Assembly (NCBI RefSeq): GCF_004023625.1 | Contig: NZ_RPDJ01000016.1 | Coordinates: forward strand, 124,001-188,000 | DNA length: 64,000 nt | DNA from: Streptomyces cavernae | GTDB lineage: Bacteria > Actinomycetota > Actinomycetes > Streptomycetales > Streptomycetaceae | Direction: 5' to 3' | The notes under the pieces: generated by a model | Told to the model about the DNA's origin: nothing | Databases searched by the model: none | Seen by the model: only the letters and a program-made list of their open reading frames with translations | Program-made: the position numbers and the translations under genes | Part shown: positions 7,674-16,232 of the stretch, piece after piece | Position numbering within the stretch: the first letter of the stretch is position 1 | Layout of the letters: every line of letters starts with the position of its first letter

Positions 7674-9386
7674 TCACACGGTGTGGATCTCCAGATTGGC
7701 GAGGACCCGTTCGGCGATCTCCCGGCTGGGCCCGGTGAAGTCACCCTTGCCGGGGTAGTCGATCCAGAGCTTGTAGAGGTTGCCGGACTTGGTCTTGTAG
7801 TAGAAGTAGCGCGCCTCGCGCAGGCGCGGGGCCTTGGGATCAGTCCGCTCGTCGGAGTAGACGACGGTGTTCTCCGCGGACGCCCTGCCCCGGTACGACG
7901 TCTCCTTGGTCGTCACCTTCGGCGCGGGCGACTTCGCCATGGCAGAGAAGCTGCTGTCGTCCGTCTTCTTCATCTCGTCGGCGTCCTCGTACGCCTCCGC
8001 GATGGCGCTGCCCGCGATCTCGTTGAGGCCGTCCTCGGACTTCTTGTAGAGCGTGAGGTTGACCGACATGGCATAGCTCGGTTCGTAGTACGCGACCCAG
8101 TGCCCCTTGTCCAGCGCGCGGTTGGGCTCGCTCCTGGCCCAGCCCGGTGGCAGACCCAGCGTCGCCCGGACGTCCGCCTCCTTGTGCCGGGCCCAACCGC
8201 TCGGCAGCTTCTCCTCGGACGAGTTCCCCAGCTGCTGGTACGCCGCCACCAGCGCCGTGGCGACGACGACCGCCCCGATCCCGAGCCACGCCTTGCGGCC
8301 GAGCCGGACTCCCTTGGCCGCCTTGTCTCCTTGGACCGGGTCGAGGCCCTGGACGCCGTTGGTCACGGGGAGTTGGGTGGCCCGCGTCTCCTGCGGGGGT
8401 CTGGCGGCTTCTTCCAGGAGGTGACGGACGCGGGCCGCGTTCGGGCGCCGGGCCGGGTCCTTGTCGAGCAGGCCGTTGATCGCCTCGGCCAGCGGCCCCT
8501 GGGCCACCGCGGGCGCCGCCGGCGTGGCGTTGAGGACGGACTGCAGTGTCGCGGGGGTGTTGCTGCGGCGGAACGGCGAGACGCCCTCGGTCGCCGCGTA
8601 CAGCACCACGCCGAGCGACCACAGGTCGGACGCGGGGCCGGGTCGCTGGCCGAGGACCCGCTCGGGCGCGATGTACTCGGGGGAGCCGACGAAGCCGCCG
8701 GTGTCGGTCAAGGCGGTCTCGCCCTCGATCTGGGCGATGCCGAAGTCGGTGAGGACGACCCGGTCGTGCCGGCCGAGCAGCACGTTGTCGGGTTTGACGT
8801 CGCGGTGCAGGACTCCCGCCGCGTGCGCCGCCTCCAGTGCGCCCAGCACCTCGAGTCCGATCCGGGCCGCCTCGCGGACGTCGAGCGTGCCCTCCTGGAG
8901 CGCGGCGCCGAGGGAGCGGCCGTGCACCAGCTCCATGACGATCCACGGCCGGCCGTCGACCACCGCGACGTCGTGCACGTTCACCACCGCGGGATGGTCG
9001 AGCCGGGCCGCCGCGCGCGCCTCGCGGCGCATCCGCTCATGGGCGTTGGCGCGTTCCCGTTCGGGAAGATGGTCCGGGACCCGCGGCTCCTTGACCGCGA
9101 CCTCACGGTCCACCATCTCGTCCTTCGCCCGCCACACCGTGCCCATGCCGCCGTGGCCCAGTTTGGCCAGCAGGCGGTAGCGACCGGCGATCAGCCGGCC
9201 GGCGCCGTGGTCCTCGGTCCACCGTTCGGGCTGGGGCACGGGCTCCGGCACAGGCCCCGGCACGGGCGGCGGCACAGGCTGGGCGTAGGGGTTCCCCGGC
9301 ACCGGGCCGGCACCGGGCCGTGGCGGATGCAGCACGAAACTCGTCGGCTCGTCTGCCCGGTAAGACGCGCCCCCGTCGTTGCTCAT
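7674..9386 (-). CDS. Membrane Ser/Thr protein kinase (array member 1)
   Basis: This 570-aa PASTA-less Hanks-type kinase has a Pro-rich N-terminus (about 55 residues) before the catalytic domain. Its kinase motifs are intact: LGHGGMGTVW glycine loop, VAVKE lysine, HRDVKPDN catalytic loop, LTDFGIAQ and SPEYIAPE. A single membrane helix (GIGAVVVATALVAAY) follows at about residue 380. The outside part of about 170 residues ends with a YKLWIDYPG...REIAERVLANL pattern resembling the sensor regions of the other four kinases upstream. It is the last gene of the five-gene array; the 107-bp gap before it allows its own promoter. No ligand can be inferred. Confidence 0.9.
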   Translation of the reverse strand: MSNDGGASYRADEPTSFVLHPPRPGAGPVPGNPYAQPVPPPVPGPVPEPVPQPERWTEDHGAGRLIAGRYRLLAKLGHGGMGTVWRAKDEMVDREVAVKEPRVPDHLPERERANAHERMRREARAAARLDHPAVVNVHDVAVVDGRPWIVMELVHGRSLGAALQEGTLDVREAARIGLEVLGALEAAHAAGVLHRDVKPDNVLLGRHDRVVLTDFGIAQIEGETALTDTGGFVGSPEYIAPERVLGQRPGPASDLWSLGVVLYAATEGVSPFRRSNTPATLQSVLNATPAAPAVAQGPLAEAINGLLDKDPARRPNAARVRHLLEEAARPPQETRATQLPVTNGVQGLDPVQGDKAAKGVRLGRKAWLGIGAVVVATALVAAYQQLGNSSEEKLPSGWARHKEADVRATLGLPPGWARSEPNRALDKGHWVAYYEPSYAMSVNLTLYKKSEDGLNEIAGSAIAEAYEDADEMKKTDDSSFSAMAKSPAPKVTTKETSYRGRASAENTVVYSDERTDPKAPRLREARYFYYKTKSGNLYKLWIDYPGKGDFTGPSREIAERVLANLEIHTV

Positions 9387-9493
9387 GGGACATGCCTATC
9401 GCGTGCGGCGCGTGGGTTCCACCGTGCGCGTTTTTCAGTCACAGACCCGTGACGCACTCCATCCGGATCTGTCCGTTTCGCGGCTTGCGGGGT

Positions 9494-11182
9494 TTACCGC
9501 GCCACCGTGAACGTGTCCACGGCGACGTCGAAGATCTCCCGGGCCTGCCGCGCCTTCCCGACCGGTGCCGAGACCCACACGTCGTACATCCGCCCGTCCT
9601 GTTCCCAGCACAGGTCGACGGTGTGCCGGGGGCCCTCGGCGGCGGTGAAGCCGTTCCAGGTGAACTCCCAGAAGGCGGCCGGATGTCCGTCGTGCGTGGT
9701 CCCGGTGACCGTGCCGTCGCGGTAGCCGGGGTTGGTCGTGGGTCCCTCGGTGTGCGCGCGTCGCAGCACGGCGAGCGGTCCGCCCGGCTCGGGGTCGGCC
9801 TGCTTGATGCCTATGCGGAAGGTGCCGTCGGCCGACAGGTAGAAGATCCGTTCGCCCTCCGGGCTCCGGGTGAACGCCTTGGGGACGGCGAGTGAGAAGC
9901 CGTCCGGGTCCTCGGCGGACCGGTAGCCGGACGGCAGCGAGCGGGCGGCGGCCGGGGTGCGCTCGCGGGTGACGGTCACGGTCGGCCCGGGCGGCGCGGC
10001 CGGCTTGGGGAGCGCAGTGGTCGGGCCGGTGGTGCTCGCCGGGCCCTTGGGGCTCACCGGGTCGGTGGGGCTCGTCCGTTGCGACGGCGAACTGCCCGGA
10101 GCCGATGTCGTCGGCACCTTCCCGTCGTCGCCGTCCTGGTTCATCAGCAGCGCCGCCGCCGAGAACCCGGCCCCCGCCATCGCGGCGACCAGCGCGGCGG
10201 CGACCAGCATCCCGCGGGTGGGAGTCCGAACGGGCCCCTGGGTGACGAGGGGTGTGGGCGCTTCGGGCAAAGGGTCGGGCGGTGGCTTCGGCACGGTTCT
10301 GCGCTCGGGCACGTCCCGCCCCGTCGGCGGGTGGTGCGGCGCGCGCGGGGTGCGGCCGGTGTCGAGGAAGGCGCGCAGCATGCGCTCGGCCTCCACCGCG
10401 TCGAGCCGCCGCTCCGGATCGCGTTCCAGCAGGCCCCGGACGACCGGCAGCAGCGGCTCCGCGGCGGCCGGGGGCCGGATGTCGTCGACGACCACCGCGT
10501 GCAGGATGCCGCCCAGGGAGTCGCGGTGGAACGGCGATTCACCGCTGAGCGCCGTGCACAGCAGCGCTCCGAGCGACCACAGGTCGGACTCCGGCCCGGT
10601 CCTGGTCCCGGACATCCGCTCGGGCGCGGTGTACTCGGGCGAGCCGACGAAGGAGCCGCTCTCGGTGAGCGTGGTCGCGCCCGCGACCTGTGCGATGCCG
10701 AAGTCGGTGAGTACGACCCGGCCTTCCTCGGACAGCAGGACGTTGGCGGGTTTGAGGTCGCGGTGCAGTACGCCGGAGCCGTGCGCCTTGCGCAGTGCGC
10801 CGAGCAGACCGATACCGATCCGGGCGGCCTCGTCGGCGTCCACCGGGCCCTCGTTCGTGATGCGGTCCGCGAGGGAGCCGCCCTCCAGCAACTCCATGAC
10901 GATGAAAGGGCGTTCGTCGTCCTCGACGACGTCGTGCACGACGATGATGTGCGGATGCCGCAGTTGGGCGACCGCGCGGGCCTCGCGCAGCGTGCGTTCC
11001 CGCTGCACCCGGGCCTCGTCCGCGGAGAGCGTGCGGTCCAGGGCGAGTTCCTTGACCGCGACCTGGCGGCCGAGCAGTTGGTCCGTGGCGCGCCAGACCA
11101 CTCCCATGCCGCCCCGCCCGAGCCTTTCCTGAAGGCGGTAACGCCCAGCGATGACCCGGAAGTCGTCCCCCTCGGTCCCCAT
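9494..11182 (-). CDS. Membrane Ser/Thr protein kinase (array member 2)
   Basis: This is a 562-aa receptor-type kinase with all catalytic motifs: LGRGGMGVVW, VAVKE, HRDLKPAN, LTDFGIAQ and SPEYTAPE. A membrane helix rich in Ala (about residues 315-335) follows a Pro-rich stretch. Outside, a Thr/Ser/Pro linker leads to a sensor domain beginning DPDGFSLAVPKAF and containing AAFWEFTWNG and YDVWVSAPVG, the pattern shared by the array. I chose the ATG at 11182 because the glycine-loop domain follows at once; an in-frame ATG at 11200 is also possible. Neither has a strong ribosome binding site. 69 bp separate it from the upstream kinase. Confidence 0.9.
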   Translation of the reverse strand: MGTEGDDFRVIAGRYRLQERLGRGGMGVVWRATDQLLGRQVAVKELALDRTLSADEARVQRERTLREARAVAQLRHPHIIVVHDVVEDDERPFIVMELLEGGSLADRITNEGPVDADEAARIGIGLLGALRKAHGSGVLHRDLKPANVLLSEEGRVVLTDFGIAQVAGATTLTESGSFVGSPEYTAPERMSGTRTGPESDLWSLGALLCTALSGESPFHRDSLGGILHAVVVDDIRPPAAAEPLLPVVRGLLERDPERRLDAVEAERMLRAFLDTGRTPRAPHHPPTGRDVPERRTVPKPPPDPLPEAPTPLVTQGPVRTPTRGMLVAAALVAAMAGAGFSAAALLMNQDGDDGKVPTTSAPGSSPSQRTSPTDPVSPKGPASTTGPTTALPKPAAPPGPTVTVTRERTPAAARSLPSGYRSAEDPDGFSLAVPKAFTRSPEGERIFYLSADGTFRIGIKQADPEPGGPLAVLRRAHTEGPTTNPGYRDGTVTGTTHDGHPAAFWEFTWNGFTAAEGPRHTVDLCWEQDGRMYDVWVSAPVGKARQAREIFDVAVDTFTVAR

Positions 11183-11251
11183 GCGCCCATCATGCCGCAC
11201 GCGTTCGCGGGGGCAAGGTCGGCTTTCGGGCCCTCGGAACCCCTCCGGGGG

Positions 11252-12925
11252 TCAGCTTTCGCCCGGTTGGCGCCAGCTGCGGAGAATGGTGTCGAACTGG
11301 TCCCGCGTGGTCGCCCAGTCCTCGGCGGGCGACGACATGTAGATCAGATACTCCACACCATCCCGACTGATGTACGACTGTTCGATCGCACGGCGCGGTC
11401 CGGGGAATGGGTCCGCCGCCACCGCCGTCCAGGTGAAGTCCCACAGCGCGCCCGGGCGGTCGCGGTAGACGTTCTCCTCCAGGCTTATCCGCGCGTATTC
11501 CGGCAGCCGGGGTGTCACCTGCACTTCCAGGTCCCGCAGGTGTCCGAACGCGGAGTCGAAGTCCGGTGCGTCGTCGACGGCGATCCGTACGAAGTGCTTG
11601 CCGTTGTCGGGGGTGTAGTCGATCTGCGTTCCGTTCACCTGCCGTTGCCAGCCCTTGGGCAGGGCGAGGCTGAAGCCCTCGGGGTCGGTGACCCGGACCC
11701 AGCCGTCGGGGAGGGAACCGGCCGGTGCCGTGGGCGACTTGGTGGGGCTCGGCTCGCCCTTCGGGCTCGTGCCCTCCGTAGGGCTCGCGCTCCGCTTTCC
11801 GTCGTCGCCCACGACGACGGAGTCGTTGCCGTCCCGTTCCCCATAGGCCATCAGCGCGGCGACCCCACCACCGGCGAGGGCCGCGAGGGCCGCGACGATG
11901 ACGAGGGCCCGGCGCAACCGGCGCTTCCCCGGCCCGTCGACAGTGGCCGAGTTGTTCGCCGCGGTCGAGAGCTGCTCCGGGCCGGGAGCCGGGTCCGGAG
12001 TCGCGCCACCCGCGGGGGGCCAGATCACATGACTGGCGCCCGAGTCGTGTTCGCCGGTCGGCACGTGCATCGTGGGCACGTACGCGTGCACCGTCCGCGA
12101 CTCCCGCCCCTCCGCCGCCTCGGCCAGCATCAGTTCGAGTTCCTCGGCGGAGGGCCGGGCGTCCGGCTCCTTGCTGAGCAGGGAGGTAATGACCGATGTC
12201 AACGGCCCGGCGTGCCGGGGCGGTTCGGGCTCTTCGCCCACCACGGCCTGCATGGTGGTCAGCGGCGTGGTGCGGCGGAACGGCGACAGGCCCTCGACCG
12301 CCGTGTAGAGCGTCGCGCCCAGCGACCACAGGTCTGAGGAGGGACCGGGGTCGGCACCGCGGATGCGTTCGGGCGCCAGGTAGTCGACCGAGCCCACGAT
12401 CTCGCCGGTGCGGGTGATCGTCGTGTCGCCCTCGACCTGGGCGATGCCGAAGTCGGTGAGCTTGACCCGGCCGTCCGCGGCGAGCAGGACGTTCCCGGGC
12501 TTGATGTCGCGGTGGAGTACGCCTGCGGCGTGCGCGGCGCGCAGGGCCCGCAGCACCCACAGGCCGACACGGGCGGCCTCGCGCGGTTCGATCTGCCCCG
12601 ACTCCTGGATGGCGTCCGCCAGCGACCCGCCCTCGACCAGTTCCATCACGATCCACGGCCGGCCGTCGTGCTCGAGGACGTCGTGCACCGTGACGACGGC
12701 GTCGTGGTTGATCCGGGCGGCGGCCCGCGCCTCCGTCTGGGTGCGGGTGAGCAGAACCGCCCGGTCACGCTCCGTGACGTAGAGCGCGGCGGTGAGCTCC
12801 TTGATGGCGACGGCGCGGTGCAGCAGCTCGTCCTGAGCGCGCCACACCCGGCCCATGCCACCGCTGCCGATGGAGTCGACGAGCCGATAGCGGCCCGCGA
12901 TGAGCAGGCCCTGCATCTGATTCAA
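11252..12925 (-). CDS. Membrane Ser/Thr protein kinase (array member 3)
   Basis: This 557-aa kinase opens NQMQGLLIAGRYRL and carries SIGSGGMGRVW, VAIKE, HRDIKPGN, LTDFGIAQ and SVDYLAPE. After a roughly 60-residue linker come a basic KRRLRRA stop-transfer side and a membrane helix (ALVIVAALAALAGGGVAAL). Outside, a Ser/Pro/Lys linker leads to a DPEGFSLALPKGWQR sensor domain with ALWDFTWTA and EYLIYMSSPA, as in its neighbours. A TTG start at 12925 is preferred because GGGG lies 5 nt before it; the ATG three codons later has no ribosome binding site. Longer in-frame extensions upstream lack kinase-like composition. Confidence 0.88.
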   Translation of the reverse strand: MNQMQGLLIAGRYRLVDSIGSGGMGRVWRAQDELLHRAVAIKELTAALYVTERDRAVLLTRTQTEARAAARINHDAVVTVHDVLEHDGRPWIVMELVEGGSLADAIQESGQIEPREAARVGLWVLRALRAAHAAGVLHRDIKPGNVLLAADGRVKLTDFGIAQVEGDTTITRTGEIVGSVDYLAPERIRGADPGPSSDLWSLGATLYTAVEGLSPFRRTTPLTTMQAVVGEEPEPPRHAGPLTSVITSLLSKEPDARPSAEELELMLAEAAEGRESRTVHAYVPTMHVPTGEHDSGASHVIWPPAGGATPDPAPGPEQLSTAANNSATVDGPGKRRLRRALVIVAALAALAGGGVAALMAYGERDGNDSVVVGDDGKRSASPTEGTSPKGEPSPTKSPTAPAGSLPDGWVRVTDPEGFSLALPKGWQRQVNGTQIDYTPDNGKHFVRIAVDDAPDFDSAFGHLRDLEVQVTPRLPEYARISLEENVYRDRPGALWDFTWTAVAADPFPGPRRAIEQSYISRDGVEYLIYMSSPAEDWATTRDQFDTILRSWRQPGES

Positions 12926-13170
12926 CGTTTCCCCGTAATTGGACTGGACAACGCTCAGCGTAAGGACCAGTCCCAGTTCAGGGAACGGGGCGCGGCACAC
13001 GGAGACACCACTGTGACGGTTCTCCCTTCTCGGTCCGGAAGGCAACCTTCGCCGTCCGCCGGACGTTTGGTCCCGGACCGCGCGACGCCGGACGTGACGC
13101 CGCGGCACGGTCGCGGGTGCGCCGGTGTGTAACGCGCTGTCGCGGCCGGGGAGTTGTACGGCGTACCCGG

Positions 13171-16089
13171 TCAGGTCGTCCGGTACGTCGCCGAGGCCTG
13201 CTCGTACAGCCGGGTGACCTCGTCGCGTTCCGCTTCCGGGCCGCGGAGCTGGACCACGTGGTACCGCCCGCCGACCAGAATGGCCAGATTGCGTACGAAG
13301 AGCTCCTTGCCCTCGGCGTTGGTCCAGGTGAACTGGCCCTCGGCCATGGTCCGTCCGCCGACGTCAATACGGCGCATTCCGCTGGAGGTGGCCCAGGTCG
13401 AGTCGCGGAAGGGCTGCAGCTCGGGCTCCGACTCGCGCTGGTAGGTCATGGGGTCGCCGCTGAAGTCCTTGGTGCTGTCCCGGCCCGGTACCAGGATCAG
13501 CTCGAAGTTGCCCTGGTAGTAGATGACTTGCCCGCGCGCGTTCTTCGGCTGTCGGTTCCATCCTTTGGCGACCGCCACCTCGAAGCCCTCGGGATCCCTG
13601 CGCAAGGAGAAGCCCTGCGGGAGCTCGTTGGTCTGGGTCTCGGTCGCGTTCTTGGTGGGCTCCTCGGAGGTCCGGCCGGGTGTCGCCTCGGGTGACGTTC
13701 CGCCGGTCCCCGTGTCGGGCTGCGCGGAGCGGCTCGGGGCGGGACCGGCCTCGCCGACGGTTCCCGTGGCGTCACCGTTGGTCCTGCCGCTGCCGTCCGG
13801 TTCGGCCTTCGGCATGAAGACCATGGCGTACGCGATCGCCGCCGCCAGCGCCAGCAGGATCAGCAGCACGAGGTTGCGTCCGAGCCGCTTTGGCTTGCGC
13901 TCGTCCTTACGGGCCCGCTTGTGCCGCCCGCTGGTCGCGGGCAGCCCGGCTCGGCGCTTGCGCACCAGCTCGCCGCGGCGCCGCACGATGGGCAGCCGGC
14001 TCGGGTCGACGGGCGGGGCGACCACCACGTCCGAACCGGCCTCCGGCTCGGGGGCGGACCGCACCAGTGAACGCAGCCAGCCGCGCAACTCCTCGAAGTC
14101 GAGGCGCTCGGTGGGGTCCTGACGCAGCAGGGACTCGACGACCGGCCGCAGCGGCCCGCACTCCTCGGCGAAGGCGGGCGGCTCGGAGACGACGAGCTCG
14201 ACGAGTTCGGCGGTGTTCTCCTCCGGGTAGGGCGCGTGCCCCTGCACGGCGCGGAAGAGCAGCGCACCGAGCGCCCAGAGATCGGTGGCCGGGCCGATGG
14301 GCGCCGCCAACTGCCAGTTCTCGTGAACGGGGCCCGCCTGCTCGGGCGCCCACCGCTCGGTGACCGGACCGACGACCGCCATCCGGGCCTGCCGCGCCCG
14401 CTCGGCGGCGAGCGCCGTGGTGGGGCCGCGGCGAGGCGCCGACGCGGGGGCCACGTGGTCCCAGCGGGCGGCGCCGGGGGCGCTCGGTGCCTCGGACCCG
14501 TACGGGGCGGGTGCGGTCGGGGCGTCCCCGGCACGCTCGAGTTGCCCTGCGCCGTTTCCGTACGGCGCCGGGGTGTTCGGAGTGGGCATGCCCGGCGAGA
14601 GCGAGCCCGGCGCGGGCGTGCCTGGCATGGGCGTGTGCGGAATCGGCGCGCCCGGCTGGTGCGTGCCTGCTGTTGGCCTGCCCGGCATGGGCGTGCCCGG
14701 GTGCGAGGGCCTGCCCTGCGTCGGGGTGCTGCTTCCGTTCGCTGTCCGCGCGTCGTCGCTGGTCGCGGCGGTGATGCCGGGGATGCCGGTGGTGCTGCCG
14801 TTGACGTTGCGGGGGAGGGCCCCGTGCCAGGGCTTCGCGGTGCCGACGCCGTAGGGGTCGGCTATCTGACCGTGCGGCGACCGGCCGGTGACACTCTCTC
14901 CGTTCTGCCCGCTCTCCCCGCTCTGACCGCCCTGACCGCCCTGACCGCCCTGACTACTGTGACTGCCCTGGTCGCTCCGCCCGTTGGGCCCGCTCTGCCC
15001 CGGCAGTTGCGGGAGGGACTGCTGTTCGCCGTGCACCCGGGCGGCGGCGCGGGCTCCGGCGCGATAGGCCGCGATGGCACCGGCCCGTGCGGCACGGACG
15101 TCGTCGGCCGCGTCCAGCGCACGACCGGCGGCCGCGGCCGGCGAGGTGTTGGGCACCGCGTTGGGGCCCGCCGTCGTGTCCAGTGCGCGTGCCTCGATGG
15201 CGGCGCGGCGCGCCGCCTCGGCCTCGGCTCCGCCCAGCCCACTGGTCACGACACCGTGCGCGCCACCGGGACCGGCCCCCGACGCGCCACCACGTCCGGA
15301 CAGCCCCGGCCCACCGGCCCCAGCCCCACCGGGCCCACGGGTCCCGCCGGGCACCGGCGGAACGCCACCCGAACCGAACCCTGCCGGGACGCCACCCGAA
15401 CCGGGCCCCGCGGGGCCGGCGCCGCCTTCGGCCGCCGGTCCCCGGGGTGTGTCCCCGGGTGTGGGCGGCCCCGCCGGATCGGGCACCGGGTCATACCCGC
15501 ACAGCGCCTCCTCGGCGGCCCCGGCCGCGAGGCCGGTGAGCATCACGCGTCCGTCGTCGCAGACGAGGACGGTGCGTGCGGTGATGTTCCGGTGCACCCA
15601 GCCGTGCGCGTGCAGGGCGCGCAGCGCGGTGAGCACGTCCGCCGCGACCTCCGCCGCCCGGTAGGGGCTCAGCGGCTTCTCGGCGAGCAGCGCGGCGAGC
15701 GGGCGGGCCGCCACCAACTCGCTCACTATCCACAGCGACCCGCCCTCGGCGAACACGTCGAAGACCTGGTCGAGCCGGGGATGGTCGGGGATCTGCGCGG
15801 CTGCCTGCGCGGCCTCGATGGCGCGTCGGACGGCCGGGTCCGTGGGACGACGAGTGGTGCGCGCTGCGGGCCGCCGGGCGCCGGCGTCCCGTGCGACGAA
15901 TCCCTCTGGCAGTCCGTCGGCGTCCAGCACCTCCGCCTCGAGTATTTCCGGCAGCGGCACCTGACGGACCAGCACTTCCTGACCGCTGTAGGTGTCGAAG
16001 GCCCTGGACTCGGCGAACTCGTACTCGTCCGACGGCGGCAGCGGCAGACGGTAGCGGTCGGCGAGCACTCGTCCGGCGTAGTCGTCCAC
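13171..16089 (-). CDS. Membrane pseudokinase of the Ser/Thr kinase array (array member 4)
   Basis: This 972-aa protein keeps the kinase fold outline (ADRYRLP start; a WIVSEL hinge; P.TDLWALGALLFRAVQG in the C-lobe) but has lost function-defining residues. The glycine loop is replaced by PPSDEYEFAE. VAVK becomes VLVRQ. HRD becomes HRN (WVHRNITARTVL). DFG becomes LTGLAAG. A Gly/Pro/Ser-rich, probably disordered insert of roughly 340 residues splits the C-lobe. One membrane helix (LVLLILLALAAAIAYAMVF) and a C-terminal sensor domain starting DPEGFEVAVAKGW follow. The GTG at 16089 is preceded by GGGAGGG. It probably scaffolds or modulates the neighbouring active kinases; that role is inferred. Confidence 0.88.
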   Translation of the reverse strand: MDDYAGRVLADRYRLPLPPSDEYEFAESRAFDTYSGQEVLVRQVPLPEILEAEVLDADGLPEGFVARDAGARRPAARTTRRPTDPAVRRAIEAAQAAAQIPDHPRLDQVFDVFAEGGSLWIVSELVAARPLAALLAEKPLSPYRAAEVAADVLTALRALHAHGWVHRNITARTVLVCDDGRVMLTGLAAGAAEEALCGYDPVPDPAGPPTPGDTPRGPAAEGGAGPAGPGSGGVPAGFGSGGVPPVPGGTRGPGGAGAGGPGLSGRGGASGAGPGGAHGVVTSGLGGAEAEAARRAAIEARALDTTAGPNAVPNTSPAAAAGRALDAADDVRAARAGAIAAYRAGARAAARVHGEQQSLPQLPGQSGPNGRSDQGSHSSQGGQGGQGGQSGESGQNGESVTGRSPHGQIADPYGVGTAKPWHGALPRNVNGSTTGIPGITAATSDDARTANGSSTPTQGRPSHPGTPMPGRPTAGTHQPGAPIPHTPMPGTPAPGSLSPGMPTPNTPAPYGNGAGQLERAGDAPTAPAPYGSEAPSAPGAARWDHVAPASAPRRGPTTALAAERARQARMAVVGPVTERWAPEQAGPVHENWQLAAPIGPATDLWALGALLFRAVQGHAPYPEENTAELVELVVSEPPAFAEECGPLRPVVESLLRQDPTERLDFEELRGWLRSLVRSAPEPEAGSDVVVAPPVDPSRLPIVRRRGELVRKRRAGLPATSGRHKRARKDERKPKRLGRNLVLLILLALAAAIAYAMVFMPKAEPDGSGRTNGDATGTVGEAGPAPSRSAQPDTGTGGTSPEATPGRTSEEPTKNATETQTNELPQGFSLRRDPEGFEVAVAKGWNRQPKNARGQVIYYQGNFELILVPGRDSTKDFSGDPMTYQRESEPELQPFRDSTWATSSGMRRIDVGGRTMAEGQFTWTNAEGKELFVRNLAILVGGRYHVVQLRGPEAERDEVTRLYEQASATYRTT

Positions 16090-16232
16090 GATCCCTCCCC
16101 CGACCGCCCGGTTGGTCAATTCCGTACGCCATGCGTCCCGTTGTGGATGCGTACGGTCCGCAACCACTCACGATACGTGCCGGAGGCAACCCTCAGTGAA
16201 AGGATGCCAGATCTCAACCAACCGTCATCGGC

